Positions 7,660-16,034 of a stretch of 64,000 nt of DNA are shown here, in pieces. The DNA is from Sphingomonadaceae bacterium PASS1. Its GTDB lineage: Bacteria; Pseudomonadota; Alphaproteobacteria; Sphingomonadales; Sphingomonadaceae. How positions within the stretch are numbered: the first letter of the stretch is position 1; the number at the start of each line of letters is the position of its first letter. Under the pieces are notes generated by a model. That model was not told the origin of the DNA, did not search any database, and saw nothing but the letters and a program-made list of their open reading frames with translations. The translations under genes and the position numbers were made by a program. The DNA lies in contig NKIR01000003.1 in assembly GCA_002255985.1 (NCBI GenBank), positions 62,001 through 126,000 of the forward strand. The letters run 5' to 3'.

Positions 7660-8874
7660 ATGGACACACAAGCGGGCTATTTGAACGAATTAAAGGCGCA
7701 TATCCGGCCGCTAACGGCGGCAACCCTAGGCATCGCTTTCGGCCTTTCGATCAACAATTACACTGCAAGCCTGTTTGGCGCACATCTTGTGGAGGAATTT
7801 GGCTGGGACCGCGCCGATTTTGCCAAGATCACCATTTTTGCTTTAATCCTGCTGCCTCTATTTCCGCTTCTTGGGCGGCTGACCGACGTTAAGGGCGTGC
7901 GCTTTGTCGCGGCGTTGGGGGTAATCGGGATGCCGCTGACGATGGTGGCATTCGCCAACATGACAGGCGACCTCAACCAATTTTTTGCGATCAGTCTGTT
8001 GCAATTGATGTGTGGTGCCTGCCTCACCTCCACTGTCTTCAATCGCGTTGTGGCGGAACGCTTTACGGTGGCGCGGGGGATTGCTTTTGCAATTATCATG
8101 TCGGGTCCGCCGCTAACGGGCGGAATAGCGGTATGGGCGTTGGGCCCCATGATTGGCGAATATGGCTGGCGCGGTGGCTATCTGTTCCTTGGAGCGGTGA
8201 TCCTGCTGTTCGGCTTGCTGTCGCTGATATTGCTGCCTGCAAAGACACCTTTGAAAGCCATGCCTTCGACGGTGAAGCTGGATTATGGGCTAATCCTTCG
8301 CAGCCCGGTTTTCTGGCTCGCGTCGCTTGGCATGCTGCTGTGCAATATTCCACAGGCACTGGGCTCAAACCAGTTGATGCTGATGCTGCAGGAAAATGGC
8401 GTGCCATTGACGGCATCGATTTATGTCTCGCTCTATCCGTTCGGTGTATTTGTCGGCCGCTTTCTAACAGGTGCCGCGCTCGACCGGTTCCCGACACATA
8501 TCGTCGGCGCCATTGGCCTCGCGCTGCCTGCACTTGGCTTCGCGATACTCGCCAGCCCTTATGATGGCGCGATCATGCTTGGTTTTGCAGTTCTGCTGAT
8601 GGGACTGGCGCAAGGCGCAGAGGGCGATGTCGCTGCTTATGCGGTCGCCAGGCATTTCCCGCTAGCGATCTTTGCGACTGTCATGGGCCCAGTTAATGCC
8701 GCAACCGCAGTAGGCGCTTCGCTGGGCGGGCTGGTGCTCGTTCCGATGCTGGGGCATTTCCAAAATTATGTCCCGTTCTTGATTTTTTCCACCATCGTCA
8801 CCCTGCTTGGCGCAATGGCGCTATTTTTGCTGGGACGATATCCTACACTCGATCGTGAAAGCCTGACATCATGA
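7660..8874 (+). CDS. MFS transporter (oxalate/formate or monocarboxylate type)
   Basis: 404 residues with twelve predicted membrane segments. The loop G-R-L-T-D-V-K-G-V-R after helix 2 is a motif A relative. The N-terminal pattern (L-S-I-N-N-Y-T-A-S-L-F-G then V-E-E-F-G-W-D-R-A-D-F) fits the oxalate/formate antiporter-like and monocarboxylate branch of the MFS. The protein is probably an inner-membrane carrier for a carboxylate. It lies between TetR and an SDR whose ATG overlaps its stop by four bases (ATGA), so the three form one operon. Start chosen by the strong purine-rich site at 7645-7653. Confidence 0.83.
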   Translation: MDTQAGYLNELKAHIRPLTAATLGIAFGLSINNYTASLFGAHLVEEFGWDRADFAKITIFALILLPLFPLLGRLTDVKGVRFVAALGVIGMPLTMVAFANMTGDLNQFFAISLLQLMCGACLTSTVFNRVVAERFTVARGIAFAIIMSGPPLTGGIAVWALGPMIGEYGWRGGYLFLGAVILLFGLLSLILLPAKTPLKAMPSTVKLDYGLILRSPVFWLASLGMLLCNIPQALGSNQLMLMLQENGVPLTASIYVSLYPFGVFVGRFLTGAALDRFPTHIVGAIGLALPALGFAILASPYDGAIMLGFAVLLMGLAQGAEGDVAAYAVARHFPLAIFATVMGPVNAATAVGASLGGLVLVPMLGHFQNYVPFLIFSTIVTLLGAMALFLLGRYPTLDRESLTS

Positions 8875-9713
8875 CTAAAGTGGGTACTGCATTGGTAACC
8901 GGCGCAAGTTCCGGCATTGGTAAAGAAGCAGCAAAGGCGCTCGCCGCTATGGGCTGGCATGTCATTGCACAAGGCCGCGACGCAGATCGGACAGCAGCGG
9001 CCGAAGCTGAAATCCGCCATGTTGCAACGGGCCGCGTCGATATGGTCAACTGTGACTTGGCAATCCTGTCGGATACCGCACAGATGGCTGACCAGATTGC
9101 AGAGCTTACTGACCAGATTGATGTAATGTTGTGCAACGCGGGTGGGATGCGCAGTGAGCTGGTTGTAACAAGCGAAGGCAATGATGCCAGTTTTGCCGGC
9201 AATCATTTAGGGCATTTCTTGCTGGTCCAACGGTTGATGCCGCAATTGCGGGCAGCCAAGAACGCGCGGGTTATCAGCACCACATCCGACGGGCATTTCT
9301 ATTGCAAGGCAATTCAATGGGATGATTTGCAACTTATAAGCAATTGGGATGCAGGTGCGTCTTATTGTCTGGTAAAATTATGCAACGTGCTGTTCACACG
9401 CGAATTGGCCAAACGCGGGGCCGCCGATGGTATCGTAACGCATGCCTTTCATCCCGGTGTTGTGGGTAGCAATTTCACCAGCCATGTTCCCGATTCAACG
9501 CGCGCTTATATGGCGACGCTAGATGCGCAAACGCCAGAAGCCGCGGCGCAACCGCTCATTTGGCTTGCCACGTCGGATGAAGCAGGAACTATGACGGGAT
9601 TATACTGGAACAAATCCGTGGCCGAAGAACCCAATGCGCTTGCCCTTGACGATAGCAATGCAACCCGACTGTGGACGGAAAGCGCAGCATTGTTGGCGAA
9701 GGCTGGTTTTTAA
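8871..9713 (+). CDS. Short-chain dehydrogenase (retinol dehydrogenase-like)
   Basis: 280 residues. T-G-A-S-S-G-I-G at about residues 10-17, C-N-A-G-G near 87, catalytic Y-C-L-V-K near 165, and an A-F-H-P-G-V-V-G-S-N segment after it, which is typical of the retinol-dehydrogenase/WW-oxidoreductase branch acting on bulky hydrophobic alcohols or ketones. The start overlaps the MFS stop (ATGA), so translation is probably coupled. Last gene of the TetR-MFS-SDR operon; it meets the minus-strand reductase gene end to end with a three-base gap. The GGCT/AGCC repeat around the stop codon is too short to call a terminator. Confidence 0.85.
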   Translation: MTKVGTALVTGASSGIGKEAAKALAAMGWHVIAQGRDADRTAAAEAEIRHVATGRVDMVNCDLAILSDTAQMADQIAELTDQIDVMLCNAGGMRSELVVTSEGNDASFAGNHLGHFLLVQRLMPQLRAAKNARVISTTSDGHFYCKAIQWDDLQLISNWDAGASYCLVKLCNVLFTRELAKRGAADGIVTHAFHPGVVGSNFTSHVPDSTRAYMATLDAQTPEAAAQPLIWLATSDEAGTMTGLYWNKSVAEEPNALALDDSNATRLWTESAALLAKAGF

Positions 9714-9716
9714 GCC

Positions 9717-10757
9717 TCAGAAACGCGCAATGATCTGCGCCATATCCACCGTCGTCCGTATCCCCGTCGCCGCCGCACAAAGCGCCGGCACGGCATTAAC
9801 GGCACGGTGTGCGGTAAAGCCGGGAGTGACATTGGGATAATCTTCGGGGCTGACCGGGAAAGTGATGTTGACCTCCATCGGCGTGTCGCCCTCAACCCGG
9901 ATGCGCCAGCCGGACTCGCGCAAATGCCAGTCTGCAGCTTCAATATCGCGCAACACATACCAGTTGGCGCGGAAGCGCAAAAGGGGTTCGCCGCCTTTTT
10001 TGCCCTCTATTGTGATGCGCTGGGCCGCGACCGTTCCCGCGGGGATCAAACCGGCGGCAATCTGTGTGTCTTTCGTTGCCGCTGAAAGTTCGCCAAATGC
10101 CTCCCACGCATCAATTTCAATGCCAAACGCATCGGCAACCTGTGCCAGCGAGGCGGCAAAATCATGCTTCACATGGTCGACTTTCCGCTGATCGAATGCG
10201 CCGGGGGAAACGCCATAACCCATGACGTTAAAAAGCAACTCAGGCGAATTGCGACTGGTCATATCGGCGAATTCGTCGATCGTAAGGCAATCCAGCCGCC
10301 GCGACATGGAGACCAATGGAATGGCCAATGCCTCGGTCACGAAACCCGGGCTTGAGCCGGTCGAATAGATCGACGTGCTGCCAGCCAGACATGCGGCTTC
10401 GACTTGTGCCCTTATATCGGCATCCATTGATCTTGGATGATGAAAATCGCCGCGGGTAGTGACAACATTTTTGCCACTGGCAAGCAACGCGCAGATTTCG
10501 CCGATATCCGTGCCCTGCTGCATATACAGAACGCAATCAGCCGGTGTTGCCAGAATGTGTTCGATACTGTTGGTCGCAATCACCCCGGTTGGCGGCAGTC
10601 CGCACAGCGTGCCTGCATCCATCCCGCTTTTGTCGGGGGAATGCACCCACAGACCGACCAACTCCATATCGGGATGCTCAATCACCCGTTGCAAAGCCCG
10701 CTTACCGATGTTGCCCGTAGCCCACTGGATAATGCGAAGCGGTTGTGTTTTAGGCAT
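9717..10757 (-). CDS. Dihydrodipicolinate reductase-like NAD(P)H-dependent dehydrogenase
   Basis: 346 residues. An N-terminal Rossmann fold starts RIIQWATGNIGKRAL (G-x-x-G-x-x) and is followed by G-L-W-V-H-S-P-D-K-S-G-x-D and the T-x-x-D-C-V-L-Y region. This is the pattern of the DapB-N-terminal-domain proteins that include 2,4-diaminopentanoate dehydrogenase. DapB itself is about 270 residues, so this is the long paralogous family and not lysine biosynthesis. Such genes recur in actinobacterial and sphingomonad steroid or terpenoid regions, usually without assigned function. Three bases separate it from the upstream exporter-type MFS gene, so they form an operon. Substrate unknown. Confidence 0.75.
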   Translation of the reverse strand: MPKTQPLRIIQWATGNIGKRALQRVIEHPDMELVGLWVHSPDKSGMDAGTLCGLPPTGVIATNSIEHILATPADCVLYMQQGTDIGEICALLASGKNVVTTRGDFHHPRSMDADIRAQVEAACLAGSTSIYSTGSSPGFVTEALAIPLVSMSRRLDCLTIDEFADMTSRNSPELLFNVMGYGVSPGAFDQRKVDHVKHDFAASLAQVADAFGIEIDAWEAFGELSAATKDTQIAAGLIPAGTVAAQRITIEGKKGGEPLLRFRANWYVLRDIEAADWHLRESGWRIRVEGDTPMEVNITFPVSPEDYPNVTPGFTAHRAVNAVPALCAAATGIRTTVDMAQIIARF

Positions 10758-10760
10758 TGG

Positions 10761-12431
10761 TCATGGCCCCGTATATCCAACAGAATCCTGCTGCGTGTCC
10801 GGCGAATCTTTCTGCCAGCGAACCGATCCAAACGGCCGCTCCAGCCGACGACGTATCACTTTAGCGGTGTCAGCAATCATGAAGGCATCAACGTCGGCCT
10901 GCGCCTTTAAATCAGCCTGCGTGTACCTGTCGCGGGTCCGCAGATAGTCGCCCCATGTCGGGAACTGGAAACGTTCTGTCCAGATACTCCGGTCGCCAAT
11001 GTCGCGCGATAGCGACCAGTTGAAACTGCCATTGCGCAAACGAACGCGCTGCAACTGCCGCATGGCATCATAAAAGTCCCGCGCCTTATCGGGCTCGATG
11101 CGGTATTCAATGGCAATGACAACCGGCCCCGAACGCATGGAAAGATTGAGTGCAACGTCGAGATCGCTCTGAATATCCGCTATTTCCGAAGCAGCCTGGT
11201 CATCTTTCGGTAGCGGCGAAGCAATCATCAGCAACGGCATGAGGAGCAATCCGACCCCCGATGCCACCATAGCGGTTTCCACGGACCACGCGCCCGCAAG
11301 CTGCCCCCATAAGGCCGCGCCGATTGCAATGCCGCCCGTCAGCGATGCAGAAAAAAGTGAAAGCGCCCGGGCGGTTACCCATCGCGGCGCGCCCATTTGG
11401 ACCGCGATGTTGAACAAGGCGATGGTTAGGATGTTGGACGCCCCGCCCACAAACATAAAGATGCAGGTAAGCGGCAGCGACCGGCTAAAGCCAACGCCAA
11501 CAAAGGCGGCTCCGGCCACAAGCATCATCAGCCTCGTCGCGCGTTCGACGCCGAACTTGGCATGAAACCACCCAACAAGAAACGCCCCCGCAACTGCGCC
11601 TGCGCCACTTGCCCCCAGCAATATCCCGAATACACTTGCGTCGCCGCCCAACAAATCCTTGGCGATTAACGGCGCAAGCGCCGATCCCGTTGCACCGACC
11701 AACCCGAAAAGAAAGGCACGCGATAAAATTTTACGGATGGTAGCCGAATGAAAGACAAAGCGCGCACCCGATACAATCGCGCGGTTGATGCTTTCGGGAG
11801 GTAACCGCGATGGCACATGCGGCCTGCGCCACAATAGGAAAGCCAGCAGCAACGGGAGATAAAAAACGGCGTTGATCGCAAACGCCGCTTGCGCGCCCGC
11901 GATCAGAACGATGACACCGCCAATAGCTGGGCCGATGCTGCGCGCGACATTATAATTGATCGTGCCCAGCGCAATCGCAGCCGGAAGCTGTGCTTGCCCA
12001 ACCTGCTCGCCAATCGAGGACTGCCAAGCGGGACTGTACAGTGCGACCCCGGCGCCAATCAGCACACAAAATGCAAGTATGACCCAGGGCGTCGCCAGCC
12101 CCGACCAGGCCAGGAAAGTTAGAACGCCAGCACTGACCGCCGATAAAGCCAGACCCGCCATCGCTATCTTGCGCTTGTCAAACATGTCCGCAAGCGCACC
12201 CGCAGGCACCGCGACAAGCATAAGCGGTAGCATCATCGCGGTTTGCACCAAGGCGACCATTCCGGCATCGCCAGTTTGCTGCGTCATCTCCCACCCCGCG
12301 CCAACGCCAAGGATTAGCTGACCAAAATTGGAGAGCAGGCTCGCGGCCCAAATGCGACGAAACACGGGCTCTTTAAGCGGCGCGAACATACCAATTTGCT
12401 TGGCTGGTGCGGATTTGCTCGATGACGTCAT
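10761..12431 (-). CDS. MFS exporter of the EntS/TMS type with C-terminal soluble domain
   Basis: 556 residues. Residues 1 to about 410 hold about twelve membrane helices with the loop G-A-L-A-D-M-F-D-K-R-K and Y-S-P-A-W-Q-S-S-I-G-E-Q, the hallmarks of the transmembrane secretion effector family (EntS-like). Residues from about 430 on form a soluble tail, beginning with V-V-I-A-I-E-Y-R-I, that looks like a ferredoxin-like alpha/beta domain. That combination is a known architecture of this family, often called MFS transporter plus antibiotic-biosynthesis-monooxygenase-like tail. It likely exports small hydrophobic compounds. It is cotranscribed with the reductase at 9717-10757 and divergent from the thiolase gene. 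Confidence 0.8.
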   Translation of the reverse strand: MTSSSKSAPAKQIGMFAPLKEPVFRRIWAASLLSNFGQLILGVGAGWEMTQQTGDAGMVALVQTAMMLPLMLVAVPAGALADMFDKRKIAMAGLALSAVSAGVLTFLAWSGLATPWVILAFCVLIGAGVALYSPAWQSSIGEQVGQAQLPAAIALGTINYNVARSIGPAIGGVIVLIAGAQAAFAINAVFYLPLLLAFLLWRRPHVPSRLPPESINRAIVSGARFVFHSATIRKILSRAFLFGLVGATGSALAPLIAKDLLGGDASVFGILLGASGAGAVAGAFLVGWFHAKFGVERATRLMMLVAGAAFVGVGFSRSLPLTCIFMFVGGASNILTIALFNIAVQMGAPRWVTARALSLFSASLTGGIAIGAALWGQLAGAWSVETAMVASGVGLLLMPLLMIASPLPKDDQAASEIADIQSDLDVALNLSMRSGPVVIAIEYRIEPDKARDFYDAMRQLQRVRLRNGSFNWSLSRDIGDRSIWTERFQFPTWGDYLRTRDRYTQADLKAQADVDAFMIADTAKVIRRRLERPFGSVRWQKDSPDTQQDSVGYTGP

Positions 12432-12497
12432 AGCAACGACCTATACGGATTAACGCCATCGTGAAGCATGTTACGACCTTGCAAATGCGGGTTATCG

Positions 12498-12526
12498 CCC
12501 GCGCGATTGACGCAATCTAGCGCGGG
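12498..12526. repeat. Large inverted repeat in the MFS-thiolase divergent spacer
   Basis: Left arm CCCGCGC-GATTG, spacer ACG, right arm CAATC-(TA)-GCGCGGG: twelve paired bases interrupted only by a two-base bulge. It is in the 158-base region between divergent genes. The sequence GCAATC recurs at 12512, 12545 and 12567. It could be an operator array for the thiolase promoter; it has no T-tract, so terminator use is unlikely. Confidence 0.5.
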
Positions 12527-12589
12527 GCAAGCAGGCGTGCCATAGCAATCGTCAACAACATATCACGCAATCGCGTCAGGAGACCCGTT

Positions 12590-13849
12590 ATGGCTGAAGC
12601 CTATATTATCGACGCCGTCCGCACCCCTCGCAGCATTGGAAAAATGGGCAAAGGCGCGCTGTCGGCACTTCATCCGCAGCATGTGGCCGCAACGGTGCTG
12701 AAAGCGCTTAAGGACAGGAATAACCTCAACACCGCCGATGTCGACGACATCATCTGGGGAACCAGCGCGCAAATGGGCCAACAGGGCGGCGACATGGGCC
12801 GGATGGCGGCGCTTGATGCTGGTTATGACCAAAAGGCATCGGGTGTGACGCTCGACCGCTTTTGCGGCAGCGGCATAACTGCAACCAATCTTGCAGCCGG
12901 GCAAATCATGTCCGGGATGGAAGATTTGGTAATCGCAGGTGGCTGCGAGATGATGTCCTATGTCACCGTCTTTGGCGGCAAGGTTCGCGAAGCGGGACTT
13001 GGTTCGTCGGGTGGGATGAGCAATGGCAATGCGCGTTTACAAGCCGCGCACCCACAATCGCATCAGGGTGTCTGTGCCGATGCCATCGCGGCCAAGGAGG
13101 GTATCAGCCGGACCGCTCTGGACGCCTTTGGCGCGGAGAGCCAGCGCCGCGCAGCGCGCGCTATACAGGAAGGGCGCTTCGACAAATCCGTGGTTCCTGT
13201 CGTTGCCGACGATGGCAGCGTCGTTCTTGACCATGAGGAATATCCGCGTCCCGAAACCACAGCCGAAGGTTTGGCCGAACTGAAGCCCGCCTTTGCGATG
13301 TTTGCCGATATGCCGTCGCAGGCTGATGGCCCAACATTCCGGCAACTGATCAACCAAAAATATCCAGATCTCGCCATCGAACCGATGCACCATGCGGGCA
13401 CGTCGTCGGGCGTGGTTGATGGCGCGGCGGCGCTGTTGCTTGCGTCGAAAGAATATGCCGAAAAGCACAATATGAAACCACGGGCGCGGATTGTTGCTAC
13501 GGCCAATGTCGGCGATTGCCCGACTTTGATGCTGAACGCCCCCGTTGCCGCTGCCAATAAGGTGATGGCAAAGGCCGGACTATCGAAGGAAGACATCGAC
13601 GTCTGGGAAGTCAACGAGGCTTTTGCGGTCGTCGTCGAAAAATTCATCCGCGACCTTGATCTCGACCGGAGCAAGGTCAATCCCAATGGTGGCGCGATTG
13701 CGCTTGGCCATCCCATTGGCGCGACCGGCGCGGTGCTAATTGGAACTGCGCTCGACGAACTCGAACGCAGTGGCGGGCGTTACGGCCTTATCACCATGTG
13801 TGCGGCCGGCGGAATGGCCCCTGCGATCATTATCGAGCGCGTGGAATAG
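12590..13849 (+). CDS. Acetyl-CoA C-acyltransferase (thiolase)
   Basis: 419 residues, degradative thiolase II type. The nucleophilic cysteine is C92 in D-R-F-C-G-S-G; the histidine of G-H-P-I-G-A-T-G is near 374, and the acid/base cysteine is C404 in M-C-A-A-G-G-M. All three catalytic elements and N-E-A-F-A are present, so it should be active. It cleaves 3-ketoacyl-CoA to acetyl-CoA plus a shortened acyl-CoA. It meets the SDR at 13854-14648 tail to tail; that SDR resembles 3-hydroxyacyl-CoA dehydrogenases, so the two could do consecutive beta-oxidation steps although transcribed from opposite ends. AGGAGA precedes the ATG at good distance. Confidence 0.92.
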   Translation: MAEAYIIDAVRTPRSIGKMGKGALSALHPQHVAATVLKALKDRNNLNTADVDDIIWGTSAQMGQQGGDMGRMAALDAGYDQKASGVTLDRFCGSGITATNLAAGQIMSGMEDLVIAGGCEMMSYVTVFGGKVREAGLGSSGGMSNGNARLQAAHPQSHQGVCADAIAAKEGISRTALDAFGAESQRRAARAIQEGRFDKSVVPVVADDGSVVLDHEEYPRPETTAEGLAELKPAFAMFADMPSQADGPTFRQLINQKYPDLAIEPMHHAGTSSGVVDGAAALLLASKEYAEKHNMKPRARIVATANVGDCPTLMLNAPVAAANKVMAKAGLSKEDIDVWEVNEAFAVVVEKFIRDLDLDRSKVNPNGGAIALGHPIGATGAVLIGTALDELERSGGRYGLITMCAAGGMAPAIIIERVE

Positions 13850-13853
13850 CCAT

Positions 13854-14648
13854 TTAACGTGGCGGCATTCGGATGGCGCCATCCAGCCGGATGCACTGTC
13901 CGTTGAAATAGGTGTTGCGCACCAGTTCCATCGCAAGGCTGCCGAATTCGTGCGGTTCGCCAAGGCGTTTGGGGAACGGAACAGCGGCGCCCAGCCCTTC
14001 GAACACAGCAGGCGCGCGTTCTTTAACCATCAGCATTGGCGGCGTCGCAAAGGTTCCGGGCATTATCGCGTTGACGCGGATGCCAAGGTCCATGAGGTCA
14101 CGGGCCATCGGCAGCACCATTGCGTTAACGGCACCCTTGCCCGATCCATAGGTCACCTGCCCAATCTGGCCATCCTGCGCCGCGCAGCTTGATGTCAGAA
14201 TGATCGTGCCGCGCTCGCCATCGTCGTTCAATGGATCTGCCGAAGCCATGCCAAGCGCTGCGATTGAAGCGATTCGGTAGCTTGCCACTGCAATACCCAA
14301 CATACCGCGTTCAAACCCTTCGGTCGGCGCGCGCTTGAAACATTTGTTTTCCTTGTCCCAGCCAACAGTCTTTCCACCGCCTGCCACCATTGCGCAGTGG
14401 ACAACGATGCGTTCCTGACCATTGGCGGCGCGTGCTGCATCAAATCCCGCCTGCACGCTTTCCTCCGACATGATGTCGACCTTGTGGAACGTGGTTCCCA
14501 GCTCGGCAGCATATTTTGCCCCTGCCTCCTCGTTCAAATCAAAGATTGCGACCTTCACGCCCGCGTCGCGGAGCGCCCGGACGGTGGCCAAGCCGAGGCC
14601 CGACGCGCCGCCGGTAACGATGGCTGAAAGAGAGGAATCGATTTTCAT
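13854..14648 (-). CDS. SDR, 3-hydroxyacyl-CoA dehydrogenase type 2-like
   Basis: 264 residues. T-G-G-A-S-G-L-G near residues 12-19, a D-L-N-E-E acidic end of strand 2 (NAD preference), an S-S-C-A-A-Q-D-G segment with the catalytic serine, and Y-G-S-G-K. The layout, including the long loop with V-H-C-A-M-V-A-G-G-G-K-T and the C-terminal F-P-K-R-L-G-E-P-H-E-F, resembles HSD10/type II 3-hydroxyacyl-CoA dehydrogenases. Start at 14648 (MKIDSSLSAIVTGG); the longer frame to 14729 adds an unrelated tail. Divergent from the CoA-transferase gene. Confidence 0.83.
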   Translation of the reverse strand: MKIDSSLSAIVTGGASGLGLATVRALRDAGVKVAIFDLNEEAGAKYAAELGTTFHKVDIMSEESVQAGFDAARAANGQERIVVHCAMVAGGGKTVGWDKENKCFKRAPTEGFERGMLGIAVASYRIASIAALGMASADPLNDDGERGTIILTSSCAAQDGQIGQVTYGSGKGAVNAMVLPMARDLMDLGIRVNAIMPGTFATPPMLMVKERAPAVFEGLGAAVPFPKRLGEPHEFGSLAMELVRNTYFNGQCIRLDGAIRMPPR

Positions 14649-14659
14649 GAGGCATGCCT

Positions 14660-14707
14660 TATCGCAATTGTTGATGTCGGTATCGCCAACGCATGCAGAT
14701 ATCGCAA
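14660..14707. repeat. Three phased TATCGC direct repeats
   Basis: TATCGCAA at 14660, TATCGCCA at 14681 and TATCGCAA at 14700, about 20 bases apart (close to two helical turns), in the divergent spacer between the SDR and the CoA-transferase genes. They could be binding sites for a regulator such as the IclR encoded downstream. This rests only on the spacing and placement. Confidence 0.35.
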
Positions 14708-14807
14708 GCCTCAACCACGCTTTGCGCAATCGTCGCTGCGATGGATTACGAAGTGCGGTTTTCTCTAAACGAAGCAGGGCTTAGACAAGGGTGCAAAGGG
14801 GTTAGAT

Positions 14808-16034
14808 ATGATCAAAGTTATGCAGGGCGTTCGCGTTCTCGAAGTGGCGCAATTCACATTTGTACCGGCAGCGGGCGGGATTCTGGCCGATTGGGGTGCT
14901 GACGTCATCAAAATCGAACATCCGGTGCGCGGTGATACGCAGCGCGGCTTCCTCAACATGGGCGGGGTCACGCTCGATCCGCTGCGCCATACCTTGGTCG
15001 AGCACCCCAATCGCGGCAAGCGAAGTGTCGGTATTGATGTCTCCACCCCAGAGGGACAGGAAGTGTTGTATGAGCTGGCCAAGACCGCTGACGTATTCCT
15101 GACCAACTATCTTCCGCAGGTCAGGCAGAAGAATAAGTTCGACATCGAACATATCCGCGCCGTCAATCCAAACATCATCTACGCGCGTGGCAGTGCCCTT
15201 GGCGACAAAGGACCAGAGCGCGAAGTGGGTGGCTTTGATGGAACCTGCTTCTGGGCGCGCAGTGGCATTGCACACGCAATGACGCCCGAGGAAATGCCAG
15301 GTCCATTAGGTCAAGGCATTCCAGCATTTGGCGATTCGATTGGCGGTATGTTTATAGCCGGGGGCATTTCCTCCGCGCTGTATCACCGCGAGAAAACGGG
15401 TGAAGCGGTCGAGCTGGACGTTTCACTGCTGTCGACCGCGTGGTGGGCATCGGGTGCTGTCATATCGCAAGGTATGGAAACCGGAATCCTCACGCGGAAC
15501 ACAATGCCGCAATCCGGCGGCAATGCAAAAAACCCGTTCATGGGCAATTATTGGACATCCGATGGCGGCACGATCAACCTGTGCATCGTCAGCCCGACCG
15601 GATTGATCCGCGACACATTCGAGCATGTTGGCCGCCCTGAAGCGGGCGACGATCCGCGGTTCAAAGATGTACGCAGCCTGATCGAAAATTCAGGAGCTGC
15701 CAGCGGAATATTGGCTGGCGCCTTTGCTGAAAAACCTTTCGATTACTGGCGGAAGCATTTGAAGACGATGAAAGGTCAATGGGCGCCGGTGCAAAGCCTG
15801 ATGGACCTGACGACCGACGAGCAAGCGGTCGCAAACGATATGATTATCGAAGTGGAAGGAGCTGACGGCGGTGAACCGTTAAGGCTGGTCCGCGGTCCAG
15901 TTCAGTTCAACCATGAGCCGCTGGTAACCACACGCGCGCCGCAAGCATCAGAGCATACCGAGTTGGTGTTGATGGAAATGGGCATGGAGTGGGACCGGAT
16001 CGAATCGCTCAAGGAGCTGGGTGCCATTGCCTGA
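14808..16034 (+). CDS. Class III (CaiB/BaiF) CoA-transferase
   Basis: 408 residues with the usual order of the family: N-terminal Rossmann-like half starting V-R-V-L-E-V-A-Q then L-A-D-W-G-A-D-V-I-K-I-E, the catalytic aspartate segment F-G-D-S-I-G-G near residue 180, and the C-terminal small domain. It moves CoA between carboxylic acids (for example from succinyl-CoA or acetyl-CoA to the substrate acid). It overlaps the following AMP-ligase by 14 bases, an odd pairing since both enzymes can activate an acid; they may act on different intermediates or the transferase may recycle CoA. First gene of a probable operon that runs to the ligase. Confidence 0.9.
   Translation: MIKVMQGVRVLEVAQFTFVPAAGGILADWGADVIKIEHPVRGDTQRGFLNMGGVTLDPLRHTLVEHPNRGKRSVGIDVSTPEGQEVLYELAKTADVFLTNYLPQVRQKNKFDIEHIRAVNPNIIYARGSALGDKGPEREVGGFDGTCFWARSGIAHAMTPEEMPGPLGQGIPAFGDSIGGMFIAGGISSALYHREKTGEAVELDVSLLSTAWWASGAVISQGMETGILTRNTMPQSGGNAKNPFMGNYWTSDGGTINLCIVSPTGLIRDTFEHVGRPEAGDDPRFKDVRSLIENSGAASGILAGAFAEKPFDYWRKHLKTMKGQWAPVQSLMDLTTDEQAVANDMIIEVEGADGGEPLRLVRGPVQFNHEPLVTTRAPQASEHTELVLMEMGMEWDRIESLKELGAIA
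16011..16016 (+). promoter_or_regulatory. Shine-Dalgarno supporting a GTG start inside the upstream gene
   Basis: AAGGAG lies four bases before the GTG at 16021, inside the last codons of the CoA-transferase gene. It supports the overlapping GTG start of the ligase. Confidence 0.55.

Noticed and set aside
13063-13716. Open frame of 217 codons opposite the thiolase
   Set aside because: Antisense shadow of a conserved enzyme with intact catalytic residues.
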